A DNA stretch of 64,000 bases. Source: Arctopsyche grandis (Eukaryota > Arthropoda > Insecta > Trichoptera > Hydropsychidae). Each line of letters opens with the position of its first letter. The first letter of the stretch is position 1. The translations under genes were made by a program, and so were the position numbers. A model generated the notes under the pieces. That model was not told the origin of the DNA and did not search any database. It saw only the letters and a program-made list of their open reading frames with translations. Of this stretch, positions 1 through 11,018 are shown one piece after another. The DNA is taken from assembly GCF_051622035.1 (NCBI RefSeq), contig NC_135361.1, positions 5,957,001 through 6,021,000 of the forward strand. Direction: 5' to 3'.

Positions 1-2521
1 TGGTCCATAATTCACCAGTATAGAGGCTAGTACAAAAGGACATAAATAATTGTCTCTTAACCTCTACACTGGAGTGGAAAAATCGTCTAGCCAGCATATT
101 TGCCCTTACACAAATGGCTCTTCTTTGTCTTTCGATGTCACGGTCATCATATAGATCCTCCGTCAGCAAGTGTCCCAGATACTTGACTTCCCTAACAGTT
201 TCAAGATTACGCCCATCTAAAATAATGTTGGGGACGAAATGAGGACCTCGACCGTATCGGAAAATCAATACCATGGATTTACTCGTATTATACCGCATAT
301 TATGTTCTGCAGCATAACTCGAGCAAACTTCCAGGAGGCGATTCAGAGCTGACGGAGAAGGCGCCAAGATCACCATGTCATCCGCATAGCTGATGTGGTT
401 ACTGCATATTCCTCCTATGTGGCAACCAACTCCAGTCTGTCGAAGGCGATGTGAAAGTTCATCCATGTAAAGGTTGAATAAGCCAGGAGACATTGACCCA
501 CCCTGTCTAACCCCGCACTTCAAAGAAGCGGGATCAGAGTATGAATTCCCCCAGCGTACATGGCTGAACTGATTCCGGTGCCAGGATGCTAAAAACCTCA
601 CGATTTGACTTGGAGCTCCCCTTTTTAACAGTTTGGACCAAAGTAGATCATGATCCACTCGATCGAAGGCCTTGGATAAGTCTAGAAAACAGGCGTATAC
701 GGAAGTTTTTCGCGATGTATAAAAATCCACTACCTGTTTTAAAGTGAAGATGGCCATGTCCGTCGACGAGTGCTTCTTGAATCCAAACTGCTCATCAGCT
801 GACAAAAGGTAGCCACTTAATCTGCAACTCAATATCTTCTCTAGAATTTTAGATAAAATGGTGGCTAGAGCAATAGGACGATAGCTGTCAATGACTGAAG
901 CATCAAGCTTTGATGACTTGAGGACAGGAACAATAGTCGTCCTTGAAAACTCTTCAGGTACATGTTCATGCAAAATCATCACATTGAAAAGCCTTGCTAA
1001 TATGATGAAGAAATTCTTACCACTTTGCAGAACATGATCCGTACTAATGCTGTCCCAACCAGTTGCTTTCCCTCCAGACATTGACCTTAACGCAGTTTCA
1101 ACTTCTTCGCCAGTTATGACGAAAAACGAATCTTCTGAGATAGACATAACCATATCAGCCCTGCCCATCAAATCCGAAACAGACTCTTTGAAATGCTTGC
1201 TAAACATATTGGCAATACTCCGATGGTTGTAGATTCCATTAATATGTACCGGGATAGTACTGTTTACTGCTAAAATAGCATTTGTAGCATTCCAAAATTG
1301 CTTGAAGTCTTTATTTCTATGATATAGAGCTATCTTGTCCATAACATTTTGATTAGCGTTGCGTTGACATACCTTCAGTGCAATTTTAAAAACATGCCTA
1401 GCATGACGACGTCGGTCGGCAATTTCTCCTGTAGAAGGGCGGCCCGCTGCGACCCATTCTATAAATGAGTTCCTCGAATCTAGGTAGCGTGCCGCTACCT
1501 GATCGTTCCAACCAGGAACCACCTTAAACCTCTTATCATTATACTGATGCGTTGGTGAAGAAAATGATGTCGAAGCGGCATTTCTCAACACATCTACAAT
1601 CGAATGATAGAGGTAATTAATGGGAGTCCTATGCTCAGTATCAGTGCATTTTCTTAAATTGCAATTTTGAAGATTATTATCACATACAATACGATCCAAA
1701 GAGTTAATTATTTCTAGTGAATATGCAATTATGTCGGAAGGGTTGCGTGGCATCCAAGTTGCAATGTCGCGATGACGATAATTGTGATATGGTCTCGAAC
1801 GATTCAGACCATTCGAAGCAATTATAACAAAAAGCGGGCGATGATCTGACCATACTACGTCAGTGTGGACTTTAAAATCTTTAATGGATCCTAAAATTCC
1901 TTCAGATGTGATACAGTGATCCAACCACCGTAAGGAGCCGTGTGCGTCACTAACATATGTAAATGTATCAGATGGAAGACACGCATAATCTTGAATCCTC
2001 AAATGATTTTCTTCACAGAAGGATAGTAGTTCGTTCCAAAATAAAGAGCCAGGATGAGCATTAAAATCACCCATGACAATAAAATTCGAGCGACTATGAT
2101 CTTCGATAGCGGCATTAACAATGCCCAAGCAAGTAGTAAAATCTTCAAAGTTTTCTGGTTTTGCCGTCGGCATATATACATTAATAATTAACAATTCAAT
2201 ATCACCTTGCTGAAGTTTAATGCAAAGTAATCTCGGATTATGAAGGTCAATTTGGGTGACTGTAAAAGTTTTTTTGTACAATATACCAACACCACCATAG
2301 GGACGTCCAACTAAAGGTCCATTACCGCTGTCTACTGCAGATGTACCAGTGCCTTCAAATGATGGATGGAATCTTCTCAAGTATACAGTTTCAAATTCTA
2401 AAAACCATGTTTCTTGTAACAAAATAACGTCGGCCTCATTACATAGTTTGGAAATGTAGGATTCAGTACGTCGAAAAGAGCGACAATTATAGCTGACGAT
2501 TGTTATTGTTTTGTCCCCCAT
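1..2521 (-). CDS. LINE-1 ORF2: endonuclease-reverse transcriptase (partial, cut by window edge)
   Basis: This reads open from an ATG at 2521 to the left edge, about 840 codons, without a stop. The N-terminus is an AP-type endonuclease: it opens with VSYNCRSF, then has LLQETW, a GDFNAHPG block and a WSDHRPL catalytic-His block near codons 225-230. A central linker leads to the RT domain, with SYRPIALA, LDLSKAFDRVDHD, GVRQGGSMSPGLFN and the catalytic SYADD at 379-391. The protein nicks target DNA and copies the element RNA by target-primed reverse transcription. It overlaps the end of ORF1 by 35 nt in another frame, as in jockey/CR1-type LINEs. The C-terminus and 3' tail lie outside the window, so activity cannot be judged, but no damage is visible here. 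Clade assignment within the jockey/CR1 group is inferred. Confidence 0.9.
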   Translation of the reverse strand, partial: MGDKTITIVSYNCRSFRRTESYISKLCNEADVILLQETWFLEFETVYLRRFHPSFEGTGTSAVDSGNGPLVGRPYGGVGILYKKTFTVTQIDLHNPRLLCIKLQQGDIELLIINVYMPTAKPENFEDFTTCLGIVNAAIEDHSRSNFIVMGDFNAHPGSLFWNELLSFCEENHLRIQDYACLPSDTFTYVSDAHGSLRWLDHCITSEGILGSIKDFKVHTDVVWSDHRPLFVIIASNGLNRSRPYHNYRHRDIATWMPRNPSDIIAYSLEIINSLDRIVCDNNLQNCNLRKCTDTEHRTPINYLYHSIVDVLRNAASTSFSSPTHQYNDKRFKVVPGWNDQVAARYLDSRNSFIEWVAAGRPSTGEIADRRRHARHVFKIALKVCQRNANQNVMDKIALYHRNKDFKQFWNATNAILAVNSTIPVHINGIYNHRSIANMFSKHFKESVSDLMGRADMVMSISEDSFFVITGEEVETALRSMSGGKATGWDSISTDHVLQSGKNFFIILARLFNVMILHEHVPEEFSRTTIVPVLKSSKLDASVIDSYRPIALATILSKILEKILSCRLSGYLLSADEQFGFKKHSSTDMAIFTLKQVVDFYTSRKTSVYACFLDLSKAFDRVDHDLLWSKLLKRGAPSQIVRFLASWHRNQFSHVRWGNSYSDPASLKCGVRQGGSMSPGLFNLYMDELSHRLRQTGVGCHIGGICSNHISYADDMVILAPSPSALNRLLEVCSSYAAEHNMRYNTSKSMVLIFRYGRGPHFVPNIILDGRNLETVREVKYLGHLLTEDLYDDRDIERQRRAICVRANMLARRFFHSSVEVKRQLFMSFCTSLYTGELWT

Positions 2522-3632
2522 TAATATAGTTTTTTCGGAAACGTCGGAAAACAATTCCGGTCGGCCATAAATCTTGCACGAGCAGTTTTGTTGCATTCGT
2601 GGCTTCAGTTGCAACAATGAAAGACTTGAAACCACATTTTGTTCGAGATGGTAGTTCTTTTAAGGTGAATTTGAAATTTACTTTTTTCTTTAAATATGTA
2701 CTAATTATTTCGACATTCGTCTCTAACGAGAATCTAGAGATGTAAATTTCAGATTCTGGAATTACAGCTTGCAATTCAGAATCCTTGCAAGTGCCTCTTA
2801 AGTTGGCACTTCGTCTAATGTTTTTTTTCGTTTTAACTAATTTGAAATTATCGTTGTTATCATTTTCAGCTAGTGGAGCGCCAGCACTGGTTGACACTCC
2901 CTGATTGTTTGCATCGTTCGATGTAACATTTTTCGAAGCGCCGCCACTGGTTGACGCTCTCTGCTTGTTTACATTATTCGATGTAACATTATTCGATGCG
3001 TTCGGCACAGGAGGTAGTTTCGATTGGCTATTATTTTTGTTGGTTTTATTAGTCTGCTTACGTACGGCATCCGCAAAGGTTCCGGTTTTTTTTAATATCT
3101 CTTCCACCAAGTTAGACGCATTCAAATCGCGATTTGAAACATCGGAAGTGATCTTGTTCATATCTTCGCGCAACTCAGCTATTGCATCCTTAATGAGAGA
3201 AATATCATTCGCCCCACCCTGAGACTTCAGAACTCTCACCTCTTCCTTCAAATCTTGAATGGCACTCAGTAGTGATGTAACATCAATCGAATCGAAAGAA
3301 ACAGGAGGCAAACGTCGCAGGTTGACAGCGCCAAAATTTGGTAGAACAGACACATCTGTTTCTTTAAACATTTTAATAATGTCTTGAATACATCTTAACT
3401 TTTTTAGATCACCTTGTCGTCGTGTATCTCGCACATCAGGCAGAAGTGAAATTAGCACGTTTCTCGCCACCATCATTTCATCCTCAGTAAAGAAGTCGCA
3501 TATTTGGACAAGTGATACTTCATCTAGGGTGTCTATCTTATTGCGTATGAACGCCAGAACTTCGTTTATCACCACTCTACAGGCACAAATCGTGGCCATA
3601 TCGGTAGAAAGGGATGAAAGGTAGGTAAACAC
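2487..3632 (-). CDS. LINE-1 ORF1 protein (RNA-binding/gag-like)
   Basis: A 381-codon open frame lies directly upstream of and overlaps the endonuclease-RT frame, the usual place of the LINE ORF1 nucleic-acid-binding protein. Residues ~110-165 are heptad-like ([27 protein letters not shown]) and suggest a coiled coil. A Ser/Asn-rich middle (~195-260) contains two near-repeated blocks ([10 protein letters not shown] and [10 protein letters not shown]). The C-terminus (~290-370) is basic with a beta-rich look ([22 protein letters not shown]) and could be an RRM-like fold. No CCHC knuckle is visible. The start at 3632 is the first in-frame ATG and lies next to the (TA)n tract, so the 5' UTR is short or replaced. 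The frame is intact, implying a fairly young copy. Confidence 0.75.
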   Translation of the reverse strand: MFTYLSSLSTDMATICACRVVINEVLAFIRNKIDTLDEVSLVQICDFFTEDEMMVARNVLISLLPDVRDTRRQGDLKKLRCIQDIIKMFKETDVSVLPNFGAVNLRRLPPVSFDSIDVTSLLSAIQDLKEEVRVLKSQGGANDISLIKDAIAELREDMNKITSDVSNRDLNASNLVEEILKKTGTFADAVRKQTNKTNKNNSQSKLPPVPNASNNVTSNNVNKQRASTSGGASKNVTSNDANNQGVSTSAGAPLAENDNNDNFKLVKTKKNIRRSANLRGTCKDSELQAVIPESEIYISRFSLETNVEIISTYLKKKVNFKFTLKELPSRTKCGFKSFIVATEATNATKLLVQDLWPTGIVFRRFRKNYINGGQNNNNRQL

Positions 3633-3683
3633 GTCCGTCTGTGTATACCATACAACGCGAACTCTATTTTTTTTTATTATCTA

Positions 3684-3896
<213 letters not shown>

Positions 3897-4029
3897 GTGC
3901 AATCATTGTTTAGCTTTCATGCACTTAGCTTATCGCTAATCCTTAAAACCACTTACACCGGTCACACGGTCTCTCAGGACGCTACCCGGCCTAATCCGAT
4001 CGCAATTACTCGGCGGCTTTTTTTAGTAT

Positions 4030-4107
4030 ACGTAACAATACTATCCGCACTTGCATGACACCTGCAGGATACGGGTCGTGCTGGATAGGTATGAACAGAC
4101 CTTTATC
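4030..4107 (-). mobile_element. Terminal fragment of a PIF/Harbinger-type MITE
   Basis: The stretch ends GTATGAACAGACC followed by TTTA. Read on the minus strand it gives GGTCTGTTCATACCTA, then CAGCACG and a cytosine-rich block. This matches the left end of the larger element at 38838-39651, which carries a Harbinger nuclease fragment. Only this one end is recognised. The rest of 3897-4128 shows no gene. Confidence 0.45.
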
Positions 4108-4128
4108 CATATGATACGTACATATGTA

Positions 4129-4399
4129 TGTGGTAGAAAATCCTGACAGATGACGCTGTTCAGGACCACGGTTGGGATGTGGCGGTTGAGGTGCAGGCCA
4201 AACACGTGCGTTTTCAGTCGTGTTGTTTACTAAGATGATACGTGCGGAGGCTTAGCGACCAACCGCGCGGAGCACAGGTCCAACCGCGACTAACCGTTAC
4301 ATCTCTGCCCCTTTTCATCCCCTTCTCACAATCAGTCGTAACATACTCTTTCTCAGCCATTGCCCATGCATCAGCCTTTCGTTCAATTCCTACCCTACA
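4129..4399 (+). mobile_element. Solo LTR, family 1 (copy 1)
   Basis: The 271-bp sequence begins TGTGGTAGAAAATCC and ends CTACCCTACA, the TG...CA form of an LTR, and is flanked on both sides by TGTA (4125-4128, 4400-4403), a 4-bp target duplication. A second copy at 8510-8766 has the same ends and the same TGTA flanks. No internal retroviral sequence lies between the two copies, only host exons, so each is a solo LTR. Orientation is assumed from the order given. Confidence 0.7.
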
Positions 4400-4646
4400 T
4401 GTACGTATGTCAAATCGAAACGACTATTATACATAGTACGGCGAGCGTTATCTCAGAAAGACACGCAGAATAGCGATATCATTTATTTATAGTTAGTTTT
4501 GGACCATTGTGGCATTACAGGAAGAACCTAATGCGCCACAATGGCCTATGTATGTATATATGATTATTATTACAATTAAAGGTACTCGCATAAGTCCGCA
4601 CACAATTATGACATTATAAAGTGTTTTAACTTGCGTGGTTTTGCAG

Positions 4647-7600
4647 CTCCGGGTAATATGGTAAAAGAAAATTTGACATCTCCTCTGCACGTGTGCAAAT
4701 CGAGTGCCGTTTTAGAAAGTCTAATCCTCAACGGATGTGACGTAAACGATATCAATGAATTTGGTGAAACGCCTCTACACCTGATGGTTCGCAATTCCAA
4801 TTACGATTGCACAATTGCGCTTCTGTCCAACGGTGCTAATCCATCGGCTGACGATATCAACGGCAACACTCCATTGCACGACGCCGTTAAAGTCGGCGAC
4901 ATTAGAATTGTCAAGGCTCTCATCGTGTTCGGAGCTGAAATAAATTTTATGGATAAAAAAGGCTATACGCCAAGACATTACATAGACATCCGAAAGGAAA
5001 ACTCAGCCAAGTTGCTGCACATTTTACACGCCGTCGGAGCGAAAAGGTGGATGCAACTCGCAATGTAATTCAGATTATTGCTTTGGAAATGAATTGATTT
5101 ATTAATTGTATTTTTCTTGATAAGGTGCCAACCAGACTTGCATGGCTGTGAAGATTTTTGTTCCAGCAGTGGTACAAATAATGGTGCGATGACTCCGACT
5201 GATGGGGCTCATCCAGCTAAGAATCCACTGGAACACATGTTGACTGTTGCCGGTATGGAAAGAGCTGCTATTGAAAAGCGGAAAATAACCGGTGGAAGGT
5301 AGATCATATCTCAAGCATTAATCTAAAACAGGGCAGTCCAATTTTAGGTAATTTAAGGGCCGCAAACTCAAGGACCACACCCCGAATAAAACGTTTTTCT
5401 TGAATTCATTCAAAACAGCCAAAACGTAGCTACATAATATGAGCTGAAAACAATGTTGCGAAAATATATATAAAAACGGACGTATGTATGTATGTTTGTT
5501 TGTGGGTATGTGGCGGACGCCTCGACCAGTATTGGAATTTCCAAAAAACAAATTTTAGAATGCCAAGAGTATATTTTGTGCATAGAAATACACGCGAATA
5601 ATGGTGCGTACGCACCAAGCCAACGAACAGCCCACAGGCCAACTTTTAAAACCAGTAGCGTACAAAATATCGAAATAAAAATTAAATTTAAAAATTGAAA
5701 TTAAATATCAAAATTAAAACTATTATTATTATATTAAAATTAAATTCAAGTATCAAAATAAAATTATAATCATTATATTAAAATTAAAATTAAATATTGA
5801 AAGTTAAAACAGAACATGCACAATTTAAATAAATTTTCGAGATTGACCTAAAATTAGATCATCAACAATCACATACAGGTAATCCTCGACTTTTGTTTGT
5901 CGAAGATGTTTTGACTTACGAAGATACGCACTAAGATCGAAAAAAAATCAAAGAATCATTATTTTTACTTCCCCGTAATGCGCAGTTACTGAGAATATAT
6001 CATGTATTAGTATGGGTGATCCAACGATTTTTGCTAACCCGGGGTGTTGTCGGTCACATCAAACGGATTTTTTTATTCTTCAATTGTTTCTCTCGTCGAA
6101 ATAAATCAAGTTATTAAATCATTTCAGAGGTAAAATTTATCGGATAATGTGTGATTATTAATTTTATTTCGATGAAAGAAAAAAAACCCTTTGACAAATC
6201 ACCGACATCCGACACCGCGTTTTTTTATGAATTGTTTTTTTTTTATCGATCATCCACGTGGAAATACAGTAACATCTCGTGACGACTTTAACAATATTTT
6301 TTTTCGCTCGTAAGTAGAGAAATTATAATATTTCTCTGGTTTTAAATGCGATAAAACATCAACGATGATCTAATTTTAGCTCAATCTCGCTCTTTAGCTT
6401 GATTTTGATATTTAATGTCAATTTTAAAATTTAATTTTATTTCGATATTTTGTACGCTACTGCTGGTTAAAAAGTTGGCCCAAAATCGTCGTTGGTTTAG
6501 TCCGTAAGCACCATAAGGCGCACGGCCAATAAGAGTGAAGTGGTCCACGTAGATTAAAACGTTTGACCAATTAGAGAAATGATGATACATTCTGACTAAT
6601 GTGTGCATTTTAAGCATTCGCTATAGGGATGTGGCGTGACGGTCGATCGTGTTGAGGAGAAGCGGGGAAGTGGGGGGGGGTGTGGAGCGTCTGACATGTA
6701 CTGTTGATATTGAGCACCTGATTTGAGACGGGTGACGTCAGCGTCAGATGCGCTGCGCGAGAGCGTTCACACATACACACATCCACGAAACCACACACAC
6801 GCACACACACATTAATTCATCATTTCGACCGGGTGAATGGGTTAGATCGGCGAGCGTGTAATGCGCGCACTCAACATTTTACTATTAATACGTGCGCGTG
6901 CCTATAAATTACCTTACATTATATTTATGTATAACATTGTATAACTTTATTTTAATTCGTGTATCAATTCCTTTCCATTGAAATCAACATTAGTAATCTA
7001 TAGTAACATAACATTCGAACAATTCACCGGAATCTCCAGATACATATACATACTATGCTCCTTTTGATAAATTAGGACTTTTCTTTATACTTGTTATATT
7101 TTTTAGATTATTGTGTTTGGATGGAGGCGGTGTTCGTGGTTTGATTCTCATCCAGATGTTGTCGGAGTTTGAAATATTAGCAGGTCGGTCTATAATCGAC
7201 TGTTTCGATTGGGTCGCTGGTACCAGTGCCGGTGGAATATTAGCTTTAGCATTGTCAACCGGAAGAAGTCTGTCAGAGTGTCGACGTTTATTTTTCAAAT
7301 TCAAAAATGAAGCTTTCAAAGGCGACCGACCGTACACTTCGGACAGCATTGAAAAATTATTCAAGGAATATTTCAGTAGGTTTTATACTACTTTTGTATT
7401 GTTATACACGTACATATACATAGTTGGATAATTCAAATTAATAAATTAAATATTCTTTTAGCTGAAGATACGCTATTTTCAAGCATTAAACATCCGAAAC
7501 TATTGATCACTAGTGTGAAGACTGACCGATATCCGCTGTGTCTTCATATTTTCAGAAATTATACTTCACCTGTAGACATATTGAATTTCGGTAATGTTAA

Positions 7601-8408
7601 GTTTATTTTCTTTATTTAGCGGTGTTTTAAAATGACACTAATATTTGTCGATATGTTTCCTTAGGTGGAGAGTCATCTTCGCACATACCAAAGAAACACA
7701 TATGGGAACTAGCTCGGTGCACTTCGGCAGCACCTACTTATTTTAATTCCTACAAAAGCTTTTTAGACGGTGGATTAATAGCAAATAATCCTACTTTGGA
7801 TGCACTCACGGATATGCTGGAATATAGTTTAGCACTACGTGCCATCGGACAAAGCGATACTACTGACTTTGCAACGATAGTTTTGAGCTGCGGAACAGGT
7901 GACTATGAACACATTTACATATATTACATAAAATCACGGTTGATTTTAATGAATATTTATCAAATATTGTATGTACTTAAATTTTCAGGTTTAGTTCCGT
8001 ACACAAAAATTGAAAATAGTCTTTTTGATACAAATTGGTCATCGTCTGGAATTTTAGGGAAAGCTTTAATTGTTGCCTCTCGTATAAAACACTTAGGAAA
8101 TCTAATTGTAGAATTAGTGAGTTGCTTTTATTTGTTAATTTATTGTATTAATAATTCAATGCAATGGAAATATATCATTTTAGATTGCTGGATCTGATGG
8201 TAGATTGGTAGATAGAGCGAGATCCTGGTGTTCTACAGCTGGAGTTCCATATTACAGATTCAATCCTCCGATATCGGCAAACGTACCGCTGGATGAGACT
8301 TCAAACGACATCATCGTAGACATTCTGTGGGAAACGAAGGCATATATGTACAAAAATTCTGTCTTGTCACGGGAAGTCGTAGATTGCTTGTTACGTGATT
8401 CGAATTAG
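4647..8408 (+). CDS. iPLA2-VIA: Calcium-independent phospholipase A2, group VI (3' seven exons; 5' part outside window)
   Basis: The enzyme hydrolyses the sn-2 acyl chain of phospholipids without calcium, in membrane remodelling and mitochondrial lipid repair (family knowledge of PLA2G6/PNPLA9). Exons inferred from GT-AG sites and reading phase are 4647-5064, 5125-5298, 7107-7375, 7462-7590, 7665-7898, 7989-8116 and 8184-8408 (TAG). The first visible exon carries about four ankyrin repeats (NEFGETPLHLM, INGNTPLHDAV, KKGYTPRHYI). The patatin domain follows: nucleotide-like glycine loop CLDGGGVRGL, nucleophile motif GTSAGG (Ser in GxSxG), and the dyad Asp in FLDGGLIANNP. It ends ...LRDSN. The first visible exon opens mid-codon after a TTTGCAG acceptor, so earlier exons (N-terminus, more ankyrins) lie left of the window, with LINE-1 sitting in that intron. 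Intron 2 (5299-7106) is swollen by a foldback repeat. No damage is seen, and it is probably functional. Confidence 0.93.
5600..6525. repeat. Foldback (imperfect palindromic) repeat in iPLA2 intron 2
   Basis: The outer arms (5605-5720 against 6398-6505, inverted) share GTAGCGTACAAAATATCG and neighbouring AT-rich sequence. Further in, GAGATTGA.CTAAAATTAG appears at ~5842 and inverted at ~6365, and a block around GTGTTGTCGGTCAC (~6045) pairs with the complement of ~6210. The symmetry centre is near 6135. The stretch is therefore one long imperfect inverted repeat, probably a degenerate foldback or MITE-like transposon. No coding potential was seen. The flanking intron at 5299-5600 starts with a CAGGGCAGTCC motif reminiscent of a hAT end, and 6600-7100 has short CA-rich stretches only. 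Confidence 0.65.
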
Positions 8409-8509
8409 TCTGTTGAATCATTTTGTTATACAATGTATAATAAATTTAATACTCATATTATGTAGAAGATGAATATTAAATATTATAATCAGGTATAGTA
8501 TAATATGTA

Positions 8510-8766
8510 TGTGGTAGAGAATCCTGACAGATGACGCTGTTCAGGACCACGGTTGAGGTGAAGATCAAACACGTGCGTTTTCAGTCATGTTGTTTATTAA
8601 GACGATACGTGCGGAGGGTTAGCGATCAACCGCGCGGAGCACAGGTCCAACTGCGACTAACCGTTACATCTCTGCCCCTTTTCATCCCCTTCTCACAATC
8701 AGTCGTAACATACTCTTTCTCAGCCATAGCCCATACATCAGCCTTTCGTTCAATTCCAACCCTACA
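8510..8766 (+). mobile_element. Solo LTR, family 1 (copy 2)
   Basis: It is the same family as 4129-4399: it begins TGTGGTAGAGAATCC, ends CAACCCTACA, and is flanked by TGTA on both sides (8506-8509, 8767-8770). It lies about 100 bp past the iPLA2 stop codon, inside or just after its 3' UTR. Confidence 0.7.
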
Positions 8767-8770
8767 TGTA

Positions 8771-9618
8771 TATTGTAAGTAATGTATGTATGTCTATTAT
8801 GTGTATTTAGTCAAACTACAATTCTAATGTATTGTACTATATAATGTAGCTTTTGCAACTACAAAAATTAGTTGTTCTCCCTAAAAAACATTGTGATATT
8901 TTTAAGATGTGAAAAATCTATTATGATTTTTTTTAGTCTTTACAATACTTATTGCATTATTTGAAATTAATTTTAAAACATGAATTTTATATGATTTTTT
9001 TATGTATTTAATTAAATGTACTAAAAACAGCAATTATTTTATTTTATTGATAAATGATATTCTTCGTAAAATTATGATACTTTCTAAAATACATGATTGG
9101 AAAATATTCCAAATGACCTGTCGTATACAGCTGGGGTTTCTAAATAAAATGTTTGATTTTTTAATCTCATGTCTATTTTTCATCTTAAGCACAATTATTT
9201 TAGTTTAATATTTATTTATTTAAAAATACATGGGTAAGGCGGCAAAGCTGATAGACCCACGGGATGTGTCTTATACAAATAATAAAATAAACACAAAAAT
9301 ATTCGTAACAATAATAAGATAGAAGAAATAACAAATATGAAAAAAAAAACACAATAGAGAAATAAAATATCTGGAACGGTACCATAACTAAAAGAAAAGA
9401 AAAAAAACATATTGGAAAAGAATTAAAAAAATCTTTTAAATTTAAGAAAGATATCTAGTTTTTTTTACAGTGAAGACTTCCACTGTAACCACTCTGTTTG
9501 ATAAGAAGGAATCTCTGATCAATTTATTCGATTTTTTTTTCTTTCTGGAGTCAGAACGTGTGACCTCTGAGATGAATGTTTTCATTGAACGCAATAAATT
9601 TGGACATATGAAAATTAT
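8771..9618. other. AT-rich interval without a recognised gene
   Basis: Very AT-rich sequence. A stretch starting at ~9213 (TTTATTTATTTAAAAA then GTAAGGCGGCAAAGCTG) resembles the 3' tail of a LINE inserted on the minus strand, but no coding part accompanies it. 9440-9600 holds poly-T runs. Nothing else is supported. Confidence 0.4.
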
Positions 9619-9805
9619 GGTTCGGTGATTATTGGTCACAAAGCGCTCGCCCAAAAGTCACTAAAATATCTTTAACGGAACATCTAGCAGCCGAAAAGTC
9701 CATCATATTAAGAAGAACTCGAGTGCCAAATATTAAGTATTCGCGATTTTAATTGCCAAAATTGTTTTTTTGGGCGATGGCTGTATGCGTAATAATCCAA
9801 TTACC
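9619..9805 (+). mobile_element. Short MITE-like element, 9-bp-TSD family (copy 1)
   Basis: It runs from GGTTCGGTGATTATTGG to ATCCAATTACC, 187 bp. The same ends occur at 17061-17264 and, reversed, at 10640-11647. The flanks here are GAAAATTAT and GACAATTAC, a 9-bp duplication with two changes, suggesting an old insertion. No coding sequence. Confidence 0.6.
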
Positions 9806-9900
9806 GACAATTACAATGATCATTTATTGTTTTAAATACTTCGATTAAATGGCCTCTTATTCTTTTCGTCTCTAGTGTAGTGAGATTCATTATTTTCAAC

Positions 9901-10061
9901 TATGGCGGCTCGCTATACGACATGGTCGAGTTTGGTCACCTTCCTGCGAGTGGGGACCAACTCGATTGTGTTCGGAGCTAGCTACTCACTCTGCCTTCAG
10001 TTGTCATAAATAAAATACGTGCATTCAACATGCCAGTCGTCTCATTCGTTTATCCCCCATA
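9901..10061 (+). mobile_element. Solo LTR, family 2 (GGCGGCTCGC type)
   Basis: It is a diverged copy of the LTR seen at 14463-14624 and at both ends of 19985-21073, read here on the plus strand from TATGGCGGCTCGC to CATCCTCCATA-like CCCCCATA. The flanks CAAC/CAAC form a 4-bp target duplication. An ATAAATAAAA polyadenylation-like signal lies near 10005. Confidence 0.7.
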
Positions 10062-10210
10062 CAACGATTTAAGTTCAGAAGGTATCTGTGTAATTCTCCT
10101 CTGTACCCTTTTGATACATATAACATATATTTTTAAATGAGGATTCTATATACTAAAAGCTTATAGCAATTTAGGTCTGATAAATGAGTTTTATAATTTA
10201 TTGATGATAT

Positions 10211-10540
10211 TGTAACGTATAGATTAGGTGGGTGGCGCTCGTGGACCAATGGCTTACGAGCGCTAATCACCTGATATCTCGTTCGTGCCAAAATGTCCTC
10301 GCCGAATGAATAAGCCGTATGTAACGGCCAATGGGATCGCCCCACTCATCGACCAATAGTTTATTACATGTGTATGTATGTATGTGTGTTGCGCCCAACG
10401 GGTATAAATATGGGGCGCTCTCGGCCTGGAAACTTTTCCGACCTGGAGCGCCGACGAGAGCAAACGAATAAACGACTTCTACAACCCTCCTGCACCTTTC
10501 TCTCCGATCCTGGAAGCCCCCTATTCACGTCCACGCAACA
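10211..10540 (+). mobile_element. Solo LTR, family 3
   Basis: The 330-bp sequence starts TGTAACGTATAG, ends TCCACGCAACA, and is flanked by ATAT on both sides (10207-10210, 10541-10544). Inside are a good TATA box (GGGTATAAATATGG near 10400) and, about 70 bp on, a GAATAAACGA polyadenylation signal, the order expected of U3-R-U5. The 4-bp duplication and layout point to a Ty3/gypsy-type LTR left by recombination. Confidence 0.75.
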
Positions 10541-10825
10541 ATATGTTAAAGTTGTGAAAATTGAATTTACATTTTATTATACATTTACAAAAATGAATAA
10601 AATTTATTCGCAATATGGTAAATATGAGATGAACAAAAAGGTAATTGGATTCTTAGCCATATTGCGATGGTCACAAAGACAATTTTTGCTATGAAAACTG
10701 CAAATGCGGAATATTTGGCACTCGAATTTTCGTTAGTATGATATAGTTATCGTTAGGGTGACCGTGAAAAAGTCGAAAATATTCGTTTATCATACATACA
10801 TATGAAAAACGGTTAGTATATATAT

Positions 10826-10998
10826 CAGTGGCGTGCGGTAAAACTCTCTCTCCCCCCGTCGTACATCCTCACTTAATTTGTACGAGCAGGATACAACAGT
10901 AACAAGAGGAACAGGCTTTTCCTCCCGTATCCTGCCCGTAGCCCACATTAAACAAGGCTATATGACAAAAAGAGAGATAATTTCACCGCATGTCACTG
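10826..10998. mobile_element. hAT-type MITE
   Basis: 173 bp with inverted ends CAGTGGCGTGCGGTAAAA and TTTCACCGCATGTCACTG, flanked by ATATATAT on both sides (8 bp, as for hAT). Its middle (CTCACTTAATTTGTACG..., GGAACAGGCTTTTCCTC) is repeated in the adjacent palindrome. Confidence 0.7.
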
Positions 10999-11018
10999 AT
11001 ATATATTATATCGGTCTC

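Noticed and set aside
1047-1232. 61-codon plus-strand frame
   Set aside because: It is antisense to the intact LINE-1 ORF2.
4631-4646. ATG-like start of the ankyrin frame at 4631 as the start of a short gene
   Set aside because: A TTTGCAG acceptor at 4640-4646 and continuity with downstream iPLA2 exons show this is an internal exon.
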